A stretch of DNA of 10,355 nucleotides from Acidobacteriaceae bacterium (lineage in GTDB: Bacteria > Acidobacteriota > Terriglobia > Terriglobales > Acidobacteriaceae): assembly GCA_003132825.1 (NCBI GenBank), contig PKYX01000111.1:11684-22038 (forward strand), written 5' to 3'. Shown here piece by piece: positions 1 to 6,489 of the stretch (position 1 is its first letter; every line of letters begins with the position of its first letter). Made by a program: the position numbers and the translations under genes. The notes under the pieces are model-generated. The model worked only from the letters and a program-made list of their open reading frames with translations, was not told where the DNA came from and ran no database searches.

Positions 1-575
1 AGATCGCTTTCGGTTTCTTCCCGGAAAGTGGTTTTGAGCACCCCGGCGCGGGTGGCTCCGATCCCATAGGCGTAACACAAACCGTAGGCTTCGGCATGAC
101 CGCTGGCATCCTGATGGACAGCGAGCAGTGAGGGTACGCCGCGGCCTTCGCTGTAAACCCGCCGCACCAGATGGCCCGGACCTTTGGGCGCCACCATCAC
201 CACATCCACGTCGGGGGGCGCAACAATGGTCTTGAAATGGATGCTGAAACCGTGGGAAAAGCCCAGAATCTTGCCCGGGCGAAGCGCCGGTAGGATGGCC
301 GCCTGGTAGAACTCCGCCTGGGTTTCATCGGGAGTAAGAATCTGAATCCAGTCGGCACGCTTGGCGGCTTCGGCTGGGGGCAGAACGGTCATTCCGTCCG
401 CCTTAGCCTGGGTCGCGCTGCCGCGATGCGGGTCAAGGCCGACGACCACGTTGTAGCCGCTGTCGCGCAGGTTCTGGGCCTGGGCGTGACCCTGGCTGCC
501 ATAACCCATGATGGCGATGGTTTTACCCTTCAGGGCGTTGGGGTTGGCATCACGTTCGTAGAAAACAGTGGCCAC
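1..575 (-). CDS. ilvC: Ketol-acid reductoisomerase, class I, N-terminal part
   Basis: Second enzyme of valine, leucine and isoleucine synthesis: NADPH-dependent isomerisation and reduction of acetolactate or acetohydroxybutyrate, in the cytoplasm. I translated the minus strand by hand because the reading frame starts with GTG and is cut by the window edge; 191 codons are visible of the roughly 330-340 usual for class I. Visible motifs are the nucleotide-binding GYGSQG (residues 24-29), TPDETQ (81-86), the catalytic-histidine motif FSHGF (106-110), and the APKGPGH...RR...GVPS block (129-149). The cut falls at ETESD, where the first Mg2+-binding Asp (D191) is the last whole residue. The GTG start at 573-575 is chosen because GAGGAG (581-586) lies 5 nt upstream and the protein then begins (M)ATVFYERDA, as expected for this family. 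The loop after the second beta strand ([10 protein letters not shown]) carries R and S, which suggests NADPH use. The gene is divergent from tetR and has its own promoter and operator. Confidence 0.96.
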   Translation of the reverse strand, partial: MATVFYERDANPNALKGKTIAIMGYGSQGHAQAQNLRDSGYNVVVGLDPHRGSATQAKADGMTVLPPAEAAKRADWIQILTPDETQAEFYQAAILPALRPGKILGFSHGFSIHFKTIVAPPDVDVVMVAPKGPGHLVRRVYSEGRGVPSLLAVHQDASGHAEAYGLCYAYGIGATRAGVLKTTFREETESD

Positions 576-669
576 AAAGTCTCCTCAATGTGAAACAGAA
601 AACCCTTCCGGGCTCTTGTTTTGTTGCAGTTAGCTCACTTCTGCGACGCCGCCGGGAAACTGACCAGCA

Positions 670-685
670 GACCGACCGGTCGGTC
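670..685. promoter_or_regulatory. TetR-type operator palindrome
   Basis: GACCGACCGGTCGGTC is a perfect 16-bp palindrome in the ilvC-tetR divergent region. Its form, two GACC-rich half-sites, resembles operators of TetR-family regulators of fatty-acid and acyl-CoA metabolism. That resemblance is from memory and was not searched. It sits just downstream of the predicted ilvC start, where a bound dimer would block transcription, and about 95 bp before the tetR start codon. A further ACTGACC half-site at 659-665 pairs with GGTCAGT at 682-688, so a second dimer or an mRNA 5' hairpin is possible. Confidence 0.7.
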
Positions 686-694
686 AGTACGGAA

Positions 695-723
695 ATGTTA
701 GCTTTCCCGACTGGCGCTGTCAA
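695..723 (-). promoter_or_regulatory. Sigma-70 promoter for ilvC
   Basis: On the minus strand a perfect TTGACA -35 box (718-723) is followed by exactly 17 nt and a TAACAT -10 box (695-700). Transcription would start near 688, giving a leader of about 113 nt before the ilvC GTG. This is the best promoter match in the window. The palindrome at 670-685 begins about 3 nt downstream of the predicted start. Confidence 0.75.
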
Positions 724-742
724 GACCAAAAGAGTTGCAAGT

Positions 743-769
743 TTGGCAATCCCGGTCGCTGCGTATATG
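743..769 (+). promoter_or_regulatory. Possible tetR promoter, near-leaderless
   Basis: TTGGCA (743-748) is followed after 15 nt by TATATG (764-769). The spacer is short, so this is a weak call. The predicted start near 776-777 would leave only a few nucleotides before the ATG at 781. That fits the lack of any Shine-Dalgarno sequence upstream of tetR. Confidence 0.3.
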
Positions 770-780
770 CTGTCCTGCCA

Positions 781-1368
781 ATGGCTCGAGAAGCCACGAG
801 CGATTCCCGTCACGAAATCCTGCAGGCTGCGGCCCGTCTGTTCCAGCAGCGGGGTTACGACGCCACTTCCATGAACGACGTTGCCGGCGCCCTGAAGCTG
901 AGCAAGGGCGGCCTCTATCACCATTTCCAGAGCAAGGACGAAATCCTGTTTCACTTAATGGACCATGCCATGGACATCACCCAGGAACAGGTGATTGACC
1001 GGGTGCGGGACATCGCCGATCCCGAAGAACGCCTCCGCATGGTGATCCGGCTGCACATCGGCGTAGTGCTGCGGGAACGCGACCGCGAAATCACGGTGAT
1101 GCTGCACGAAAACCATCCCCTGCCGCCGCCGCTGCGTCGCCGCATCAACGGACGCAAGAAGGACTACGTGCGTTTTGTCGAAAGCCTGATCGCCGAAGTG
1201 CAGAAAGCACGGAAGTCCAAGGGCACGGCGAGCCCGCGGGCCGCCGCGTTTGCCTTGCTCGGAATGATCAACTGGATCTACCAGTGGTACCGACCGGAAG
1301 GCACCTTGCAGGAGGAACACTTGGTCCGGCAGTACACCGCCATTTTTTTCGCCGGAGCGTTCGAGTGA
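781..1368 (+). CDS. TetR/AcrR family transcriptional regulator
   Basis: A 195-residue DNA-binding regulator of typical TetR length. The N-terminal TetR helix-turn-helix is clear: helix 1 around residues 11-25 (HEILQAAARLFQQRGY), then TSMNDVAGALKLSKGGLYHHFQSKDEIL at 29-56, with the family GLYHHF recognition signature. The C-terminal half is ligand binding and contains GMINWIYQWYRPEG (161-174). This motif recalls the KstR2/FadR-like TetR regulators that sense acyl-CoA thioesters, but the ligand here is unknown. The ATG at 781 is the only sensible start in frame and has no good Shine-Dalgarno, so translation may be leaderless. It overlaps the cupin gene by 4 bp and is divergent from ilvC, with a TetR-type palindrome between them. 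The simplest target set is ilvC plus itself. Confidence 0.93.
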   Translation: MAREATSDSRHEILQAAARLFQQRGYDATSMNDVAGALKLSKGGLYHHFQSKDEILFHLMDHAMDITQEQVIDRVRDIADPEERLRMVIRLHIGVVLRERDREITVMLHENHPLPPPLRRRINGRKKDYVRFVESLIAEVQKARKSKGTASPRAAAFALLGMINWIYQWYRPEGTLQEEHLVRQYTAIFFAGAFE

Positions 1369-1694
1369 GCGGTCTGTCCCGCTTCTTCGAGATTTCCCAG
1401 CTTGAGCAGCAATGGGGACAGCGCGGGAAACCATACATGGAATTCCTGCGCGTCTCGGCCATGAGCGCTGGCCTCTATGTGCTGCCCGCGGGCGGCACGG
1501 ACCCGCAACGGCAGCATAACGAGGACGAAATGTACTACGTGGTCCGCGGGCAGGCTCGCAGGCGACTGGGATCAGAGGACCAAGCCGTAAGCGATGGCCG
1601 CGTGATCTTCGTGAAGGCGGGTGTGGAGCACCGCTTCCACGACGTCACGCAAGAGCTGGTCGTATTGGTCTGCTTCGCGCCCGCCGAAAGCTAA
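1365..1694 (+). CDS. Small single-domain cupin protein
   Basis: A 109-residue cupin_2-type beta-barrel. Cupin motif 1 is degenerate (H51, E55 in HNEDEMYYVVRG, ending G62). Motif 2 is G78...KAG...H89 (GRVIFVKAGVEH), with Lys in place of the usual Pro. His51, Glu55 and His89 could hold a metal; the second His of a classical HxH is Asn/Glu here (H51-N-E). The substrate is unknown; small cupins can be isomerases, dioxygenases or effector-binding domains. The GTG at 1365 is chosen although an ATG exists at 1284: GTGA overlaps the tetR stop by 4 bp, GGAG (1353-1356) precedes it by 8 nt, and the longer frame would run 81 bp inside tetR and add non-cupin sequence. The overlap indicates translational coupling with tetR, so it may handle the same metabolite. 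Its stop overlaps the stop of the convergent reductase gene. Confidence 0.85.
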   Translation: MSGLSRFFEISQLEQQWGQRGKPYMEFLRVSAMSAGLYVLPAGGTDPQRQHNEDEMYYVVRGQARRRLGSEDQAVSDGRVIFVKAGVEHRFHDVTQELVVLVCFAPAES

Positions 1695-2482
1695 AATTCG
1701 TCTCCGGCGGTGGGCGTATGCTTTTGCGGGACCCAGTAAACCTCTTCCTTCAGCACTTCCTTGGTAAAGCCGATGCGCCCGAGGATTCCTTTGCCATTCT
1801 CAATCATCTGCGGATGCCCGCAGATGTAAGCCACCGAGTTGGTCCCCTCAAGGCCCCACAGGTCCGTATATTTTCGCAAAAGGTCATCCACGCGGCCGGT
1901 CTCGCCCTGCCATTTTGCATCGTCCCAAGGACGGCTGATGGTGGGCACATATTTTAGCCAGGGCACCTCGCTCGCTACCTTCTCCAGTTCTTCGGAATAG
2001 CCGAACTCCCAGGAGCGGCTGGCGCCGTTCAGCAGAAAGAGGTGCTGCTCTCCGCTGAACTTGCCGTCTTTCCAGTCTTGGTAAAGGGTGCGGACATAGC
2101 TGACGAAGGGCGCGACTCCAGTCACGGTCGAGACCAGCAGATGGTTGCTGCGTCCCCGGCTGGTATCGAGCGTGAAGCGGCCCTTGGGAACTTTCCTCAT
2201 CAGCACTTCGGCCCCGGGCTGCAATTGGTAAAGCAGCGGGCTCAGTTCGCCTTGGGGGACGAGTTCGAAAAAGAACTCGATTTCGCCTTCGTAGGGCGAT
2301 GAAACGATCGAATACGGCCGCTCCACTCGTTTTTCCGCGCCTTGGACGCCGAGCGTGGCGTATTGCCCGGGAAGGTAGTTGAACTCTCCAGAGGGCCGAA
2401 TGCGAATCGTCCACAGGTCAGGACCGTAATCGGCGCGCCGCGTGATTCTCGCGTGGTAAAACTTGTCGTCCGCAGTGCTCAT
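1691..2482 (-). CDS. Ferredoxin/flavodoxin-NADP+ reductase family protein
   Basis: A 263-residue cytoplasmic FAD-dependent oxidoreductase of the FNR superfamily (Fpr-like), moving electrons between NADPH and a one-electron carrier such as ferredoxin or flavodoxin. The FAD domain holds RPYSIVSSP (55-63), the flavin-binding RxYS motif; PLLYQLQPG and KGRFTLD (82-106) follow. The NADP domain holds TGVAPFVSY (121-129) and CGHPQMIENG (221-230), the CGxPxM motif typical of these reductases. No 2Fe-2S domain is attached, unlike phthalate-dioxygenase reductases. The C-terminus continues past the EEVYW motif (246-250) with a 13-residue polar tail, so the FAD-stacking aromatic may not be C-terminal. The ATG at 2480-2482 has only a weak GAGG about 10 nt upstream. 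It lies 88 bp downstream of the phospholipase-like gene on the same strand, and its TAG overlaps the cupin TAA on the other strand. The partner carrier is not in the window. Confidence 0.9.
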   Translation of the reverse strand: MSTADDKFYHARITRRADYGPDLWTIRIRPSGEFNYLPGQYATLGVQGAEKRVERPYSIVSSPYEGEIEFFFELVPQGELSPLLYQLQPGAEVLMRKVPKGRFTLDTSRGRSNHLLVSTVTGVAPFVSYVRTLYQDWKDGKFSGEQHLFLLNGASRSWEFGYSEELEKVASEVPWLKYVPTISRPWDDAKWQGETGRVDDLLRKYTDLWGLEGTNSVAYICGHPQMIENGKGILGRIGFTKEVLKEEVYWVPQKHTPTAGDEF

Positions 2483-2570
2483 GAAGGCTGGCCTCGGAGA
2501 ATCAGGGTCTTACAAAGGGTCCTAGTTTACAGGAGCCGCCGCGCGATCCCGCCCGGTTTCAGCCCGAGGT

Positions 2571-3863
2571 TCACGGATTGGCAACAGGCGGCTTTTCGGG
2601 CTGCTGCTCGGGGCTTTGGAGGTGCAGACGGGACAACTCCTCGAGCAATCGCCGCCAGGCTTTCTTGTTCTTCCGGGTGGCGATGGGCGCGTTCAGGTCG
2701 TAGTAAAAATTCAGTATGTTGGTGCGCAGCTGAGCGGGCACGGGAGGGGGGCCGGGTTTCGAAAGGTCATTGAGCAAACGGGCGTAGGTTTGGTCGGTCA
2801 GCACGTATTCGCCGGCGCGCGTGTTGCGTCCGGTATCGCAGTCGCGGTTCGGCAGGTCGAGCCGTCCCTGACTGAGCTGCCGCAGCTGGCTGGAATAGCT
2901 ATCCACCGTCAAGTCCACGCTTCGGATGTACATGTCCTCGGTCTGCTGGGTAGGAATTTTGAAATCCACCGCGCTGAACGGGCCCACCTTGGGAATGAGC
3001 CGCAGAAAAAAAGCGAGGATTCGGGTTCCGATCCCCGGCCGGCGGTACACCGTTCCCCACTGGCGACGGTAGTCCGCGCGCGAAAGGTCATAGAGGAATT
3101 TTCTCTTATCGAAGTTCGGAGTGTCCTTTATGATCTGGTCGTGTCGTGAGAGCAAAGCCACGCGCGTCATTTCGGGAATAATCACGCTCACGGCGCGGCG
3201 GAAGCTGCCAATCGCCAGATCGGTGTCTCCGTCGATGTCTTCGAGCTTCAGGCCGTAGGTCTCGAGGAAAGCCCGTTCCAGGAGCGGTTTGGATACTTCA
3301 AAGCCGATGAAATCGTGATAGCGGTCCGAAGTGTAGCGATTCTTGGCGACCTGCACCATGTCGAAGCCGAATTCGGTGCGGATATGAGCCTTCGGATCGT
3401 CGGCATAAGTGACCTCATCGCCATACCTGGCGCGCAGCTTGGGGAATTCGATGGCGGCGATGCGATTGATGGCGGGATGGCCGGTGTTATCGGAAACATA
3501 GTGCGCCAGTGCTCCCAGGGCGAAAGCGTAGTCATTGACATCGGAGGAGTCGCGCAACAGCGCTGCCACAAAATCCCCGCTGCGGACATAGTGCGCCAGG
3601 TCGCTGAAATACTTGCTGCCGAAGGGATAGTACCCCATGTCCTGCACGACCGAGCCGCCATAGGCATAGGCGTGGGCTTTGCGCAAATCGTCAGCGGTCG
3701 CGCCCGGAAAACGCTTCAACAAGAGCGGCTGAATCTGTTCTGCCCACAGAAAGTCGACAATCTGCTCGTGCGTCAGTACCGAGTAGGCGGGGGCGAAACT
3801 TGGGCCGAGCACAAGCAGCAGAAGAACCACCGCCCGCGCCAGGATGTTGGGTCGTGAGTTCAT
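2571..3863 (-). CDS. Secreted zinc-dependent phospholipase C-like protein
   Basis: A 430-residue exported protein of the Zn_dep_PLPC type (bacterial phospholipase C / S1-P1 nuclease fold). A signal peptide covers residues 1 to about 27: basic MNSRPNILAR, hydrophobic AVVLLLLVLG, then APAYS. Candidate zinc ligands appear in the order known for Bacillus cereus PC-PLC: H32 (THEQI), D75 (QDMGYYP), H91 (LAHYV), H121-x3-D125-x3-H129 (HYVSDNTGH) and H160-x3-E164 (HIRTE). The extra C-terminal half (about 190-430) is not recognised; it ends in a Pro/Gln-rich tail. The frame extends upstream to a GTG at 3893, 3 nt after the beta-propeller stop. I prefer the ATG at 3861-3863 because it gives a standard signal peptide; neither start has a clear ribosome site. 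The spacing suggests one transcript with the propeller gene. Lipid hydrolysis is inferred, not shown; a structural or other hydrolase role is possible. Confidence 0.78.
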   Translation of the reverse strand: MNSRPNILARAVVLLLLVLGPSFAPAYSVLTHEQIVDFLWAEQIQPLLLKRFPGATADDLRKAHAYAYGGSVVQDMGYYPFGSKYFSDLAHYVRSGDFVAALLRDSSDVNDYAFALGALAHYVSDNTGHPAINRIAAIEFPKLRARYGDEVTYADDPKAHIRTEFGFDMVQVAKNRYTSDRYHDFIGFEVSKPLLERAFLETYGLKLEDIDGDTDLAIGSFRRAVSVIIPEMTRVALLSRHDQIIKDTPNFDKRKFLYDLSRADYRRQWGTVYRRPGIGTRILAFFLRLIPKVGPFSAVDFKIPTQQTEDMYIRSVDLTVDSYSSQLRQLSQGRLDLPNRDCDTGRNTRAGEYVLTDQTYARLLNDLSKPGPPPVPAQLRTNILNFYYDLNAPIATRKNKKAWRRLLEELSRLHLQSPEQQPEKPPVANP

Positions 3864-3896
3864 GCCAGTAGAAGCAGAGTCTGATCGCACCACTGC

Positions 3897-4934
3897 CTAC
3901 TTGCCGAACACCAGCACCACAAAGCTGTCCGGGAGAATGGGGGGGCGGGGATGAGGTTGGTCCGCTGTCGGTGCTGGCGACGGACCAAACTGAGCCGTCA
4001 CCAGAAAAACATTGTGGGTTTTTTCGTCGAGAGCCATGGTGCGGGCTCCCGTTTGGGTTGGAACATTCTCGAGCACGCTGAACTTATCCGGCGACTCCTC
4101 CCGAATGACCGTCAGCACGCCTTCCCCGCAGGAGGCAAAGGCCAATCCGGTTTCGGGGTCAAATCTCGCGGCGTCGACGCCTCGGCCGATGGGCAGGGTG
4201 CTGAGCACTTTGCCGCTGTCCGCATCCACGACGGCCATGACCTTGTTGTCGCAGCCGGCAAACAACCGGCGATTCTTGCGGTCGATGGCCAGCCCCGACG
4301 GCGACTCGCAGGGCGCCAAGGGCCATTCGGATTTGACTTCCAACTTCGCCGGATTGATCGCCACCAGCTCACTTTTGTCTTCGATATTCACGAAGATTTC
4401 CCCGCTCTGATCGCTAACCGCAAATTCGGGTTTCCCGTCCAATTTGATGGTCCCGACCACCGTGCCTTTGACAGCGTCGATGGCGGTCGAATCATGGCTT
4501 CTACCGTTGAAGGTGAATACTCGTTTGGTGACCGGATCGTATAGGATGGCGTCGGGATTTTCGCCCACGCTGACCTTGGCAATCGGCTTCAAAGTGTTCA
4601 AATCAAAGATGGTGACCGTGCCTTCCCGTCCGTTGCTGGTGAAGCCGCGGCCGAGCTCAGAAGCCAGCGCGATGCCGTGCACTCCCGCCGTGTCCGGGAT
4701 CTCCCCCACCGCATCACCCGAATCGGCGTCGATGACCAAAACATGGGTGCCTCGCGAGATATAGAGGTGCCGTGAGGCGCTGTCGAGGCGCAGATAATCC
4801 CATCCCCCATCCCCGCCCACCTTATATGTTTTCAGCAGGTGGAAGCCCGAATCGCCAGCCATGGCGCACGCGGCCAGCAAGGATACGACCGCTATTCCGC
4901 GCATTGCCGCCCACACCGCTCGCTTCATTTCCAC
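3897..4934 (-). CDS. Secreted YncE-like (YVTN family) beta-propeller protein
   Basis: A 345-residue exported repeat protein. The N-terminus (MEMKRAVWAAMRGIAVVSLLAACAMAG) is a signal sequence; LAAC at 20-23 fits a lipobox, so it may be a lipoprotein, while cleavage after AMA is the alternative. The rest is seven-bladed-propeller sequence with repeating units of the form D..SG/KVV-G-I...: VLVIDADSGDAVGEIPDTAGVHGIAL, TIFDLNTLKPIAKVSVGENPDAILYD, AIDAVKGTVVGTIKLDGKPEFAVS and MAVVDADSGKVLSTLPIGRGVDAARFD all show the YVTN blade pattern. The role is unknown; related propellers bind proteins, DNA or surface ligands and no catalytic residue is visible. The GTG at 4932-4934 is chosen because GAGGA (4939-4943) lies 4 nt upstream; ATG at 4926-4928 is a near alternative. 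It is probably co-transcribed with the phospholipase-like gene. Confidence 0.85.
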   Translation of the reverse strand: MEMKRAVWAAMRGIAVVSLLAACAMAGDSGFHLLKTYKVGGDGGWDYLRLDSASRHLYISRGTHVLVIDADSGDAVGEIPDTAGVHGIALASELGRGFTSNGREGTVTIFDLNTLKPIAKVSVGENPDAILYDPVTKRVFTFNGRSHDSTAIDAVKGTVVGTIKLDGKPEFAVSDQSGEIFVNIEDKSELVAINPAKLEVKSEWPLAPCESPSGLAIDRKNRRLFAGCDNKVMAVVDADSGKVLSTLPIGRGVDAARFDPETGLAFASCGEGVLTVIREESPDKFSVLENVPTQTGARTMALDEKTHNVFLVTAQFGPSPAPTADQPHPRPPILPDSFVVLVFGK

Positions 4935-4964
4935 AGGGTCCTCGGTTTCGGAAACTCGACTCCC

Positions 4965-4994
4965 AAGATACTCTTGTCCACGAGGAAATTACAA
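4965..4994 (-). promoter_or_regulatory. Weak candidate promoter for the propeller gene
   Basis: On the minus strand TTGTAA (4989-4994) and TATCTT (4965-4970) are 18 nt apart, each matching four of six consensus bases. The start would be near 4958, giving a leader of about 24 nt that ends with GAGGA. It is called mainly because its position suits the gene. Confidence 0.3.
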
Positions 4995-5134
4995 AGGCGG
5001 AGGACATTCCAAACCAGGATTGCCCGATTGGCGAAGAAGAGCCGCGGAGTGGGCAGAGGTGGTCCGGCTTGACCGCTTCGGCTGCCTGGCAAAAGGAGAA
5101 TTTCGGCGCGCTCTGCCCCTTGCCGGGATCCGAA

Positions 5135-5190
5135 AGTCGTCGTTTATCATTTATCGTTCATCGGCCATCGTTGATGGGCCATCGGCCGCC
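5135..5190. repeat. Degenerate 7-bp tandem repeat, eight units
   Basis: Read on the plus strand in steps of 7 from 5135 the units are AGTCGTC, GTTTATC, ATTTATC, GTTCATC, GGCCATC, GTTGATG, GGCCATC and GGCCGCC. Most end in ATC; GGCCATC occurs twice exactly. The array starts 8 nt after the ARPP-1 gene stop (minus strand) and ends about 200 bp upstream of the propeller start. GGCCATC (5163-5169) can pair with GATGGGCC (5173-5180) with one bulge, so the transcript could fold, but no T-tract follows. Such short heptamer arrays are usually intergenic and vary in copy number between strains. Confidence 0.65.
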
Positions 5191-5198
5191 AACCCTTG

Positions 5199-6284
5199 TT
5201 ACTCCGCCATTTTGGCCACGTGCAGATCGAACCCGGTCTTGGGCAATAGCGAAGTCAGCTCGAACACCGTGAAGCCCGGGCCGGCGATCTCGGTGTGGCG
5301 ATAAAGGCCGGGCTCATTCTCCACGGTTTCGCGGCGGCCCTCCGTGTTGTCCAGAAATTCCTGCGCCGGCTTCACGCCGACTTCACCGCCGCCGGTCTGG
5401 GTGACGATGGCCTCCGCCGCATACGACCGCACCAGCTTGGGCCAATATTTCTCCAGCAGATTGGCGCTGGCGAAAATGTCTGCCCAGATAATCCGGCCGT
5501 TCACCGCCACCACCACGCCCACCGCATTCCGATCCCGCAGCTGCCCGATCAGGCTCTGGTAGCTGCGCTCGATGGGTTCGGCCACAGAATCCACCTGTTG
5601 CTCGACGGCTTTTTCCCCCATGACCCGGGCGTAGGAAGTCGTTCCGTTGACCTGAATCGCTTCCTCGCTTGCCAGACTGGCTGAGATTTTCGCCTGTTGC
5701 TTCCGAACCTCCGACCAGACCTGATCCTGGTCTTTCGGACCCATGGCCTTGGCCCGAATCGCCGGCTGGGCCATGGCCGATCCCATCGACCCGAACTGCG
5801 CCGAGGTCGCGGTCCAGCGTCCCGGCTCCACGCAAAAGACACGCAAATCAATGGGATCGCTCTCGGCTGGCACGATGCGGTCTTGGCCAATCACCCGATC
5901 CTGTTTTCCTCCCGTCACGATCTCTCCCGCCAGCAGAATCAGTGGCCGCTTGGAGTTGTTCACTAGCACCAACTGATTCACCTCCGCCCCTTCGTGGGGC
6001 TGTCGGACCATAGGACCCCGCAGCAAGGGCTGCACGTCGCCGTATTCGGTGACGACAACCTCGCCCGAGCGCACGCCTTCATCGAGCGTCAGAAACTGGT
6101 GGGTGTCGTGAGACGTCGCGGCAACTACCGGAAAGACGGTCAGGTTCCCGTGCCGGATCGGTTCGAGCACTTTGTAGCCCGAGCCGGATCCAACTTCGCC
6201 GGCCTGAGCGGTTGAGTGGGGAAACAATGCCGTCGCGGCCAGAAATGCCAGCCCCAGAACGGGCATCCACAGCTTGAAATTCAT
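5199..6284 (-). CDS. Secreted ARPP-1 (DUF6569) domain protein
   Basis: A 361-residue exported protein. Signal peptide: residues 1-28, ending STAQA/GE. The mature part carries the conserved ARPP-1 (formerly DUF6569) core: LTVFPV (48-53), LTLDEG (66-71), V..NNSKRPLILLAGEIVTGGKQDRVIG at about 107-133, and IDLRVFCVEPGRW at 145-157. I assign the family from memory of these motifs. ARPP-1 was named by association with ADP-ribosylglycohydrolase and phosphatase-superfamily proteins, but no enzyme activity is established and none can be read here. Residues 185-360 are alpha/beta with repeated VVAVNGRIIWADIFAS-type strands. The frame extends upstream to 6548, but the ATG at 6282-6284 is chosen: GGAGG (6291-6295) lies 6 nt before it and a proper signal peptide begins there, whereas the extension would cover the sigma factor promoter. 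The gene is divergent from the sigma factor gene, so it may belong to that regulon. Confidence 0.82.
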   Translation of the reverse strand: MNFKLWMPVLGLAFLAATALFPHSTAQAGEVGSGSGYKVLEPIRHGNLTVFPVVAATSHDTHQFLTLDEGVRSGEVVVTEYGDVQPLLRGPMVRQPHEGAEVNQLVLVNNSKRPLILLAGEIVTGGKQDRVIGQDRIVPAESDPIDLRVFCVEPGRWTATSAQFGSMGSAMAQPAIRAKAMGPKDQDQVWSEVRKQQAKISASLASEEAIQVNGTTSYARVMGEKAVEQQVDSVAEPIERSYQSLIGQLRDRNAVGVVVAVNGRIIWADIFASANLLEKYWPKLVRSYAAEAIVTQTGGGEVGVKPAQEFLDNTEGRRETVENEPGLYRHTEIAGPGFTVFELTSLLPKTGFDLHVAKMAE

Positions 6285-6306
6285 CGCGTTCCTCCGAAAG
6301 ACTTGT

Positions 6307-6319
6307 AGGTCGGCGACCT
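6307..6319. repeat. 13-bp inverted repeat upstream of ARPP-1 gene
   Basis: AGGTCG-G-CGACCT has perfect 6-bp arms about a single central base, 22 nt before the ARPP-1 start codon and so within its leader. It could be an operator or a tight mRNA hairpin just ahead of the ribosome site. No regulator is assigned. Confidence 0.4.
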
Positions 6320-6417
6320 GGCGTCCGGAAGAACAGGGTGCCTTTCCCGCCGCCGGCCAGCATGGGCTCCGACCCTGGCAGGAACTAGCCACCCGAACCT
6401 CGGAGCCGCCCCCGCCT

Positions 6418-6429
6418 GTTCTAAAGAAC
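6418..6429. promoter_or_regulatory. Candidate operator GTTCT-N2-AGAAC
   Basis: GTTCTAAAGAAC has perfect 5-bp inverted arms around AA, near the middle of the 205-bp ARPP-1/sigma divergent region. It is centred about 50 bp upstream of the predicted sigma transcription start. A dimeric activator or shared repressor could bind here; the motif is short enough to occur by chance. Confidence 0.35.
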
Positions 6430-6460
6430 GGAAAATCCCGCCTTCTTGCATCCAAAAAAT

Positions 6461-6469
6461 TGATACGAT
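6461..6469 (+). promoter_or_regulatory. Extended -10 promoter for the sigma factor gene
   Basis: TGATACGAT is a TGn extended -10 element with hexamer TACGAT (4 of 6 consensus). No -35 box at good spacing is seen (TTGCAT at 6446 is only 12 nt away), which extended -10 promoters tolerate. The start near 6476 would lie after the in-frame GTG at 6475 and 14 nt before the ATG at 6490, supporting the latter as start codon. Confidence 0.45.
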
Positions 6470-6489
6470 CCGGGGTGGCTGTAACCACC

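Noticed and set aside
1284..1364. Cupin starting at ATG 1284
   Set aside because: This part lies inside tetR in another frame and does not look like cupin sequence; GTG 1365 with a GTGA overlap is better.
3315..3857. Plus-strand ORF of 180 codons opposite the phospholipase-like gene
   Set aside because: It is the antisense shadow of a gene with clear signal peptide and metal-ligand motifs; no family feature is seen in it.
6274..6489. Upstream extension of the sigma frame to 6274
   Set aside because: It overlaps the ARPP-1 start and includes the sigma promoter element; no family homology is visible in the added residues.
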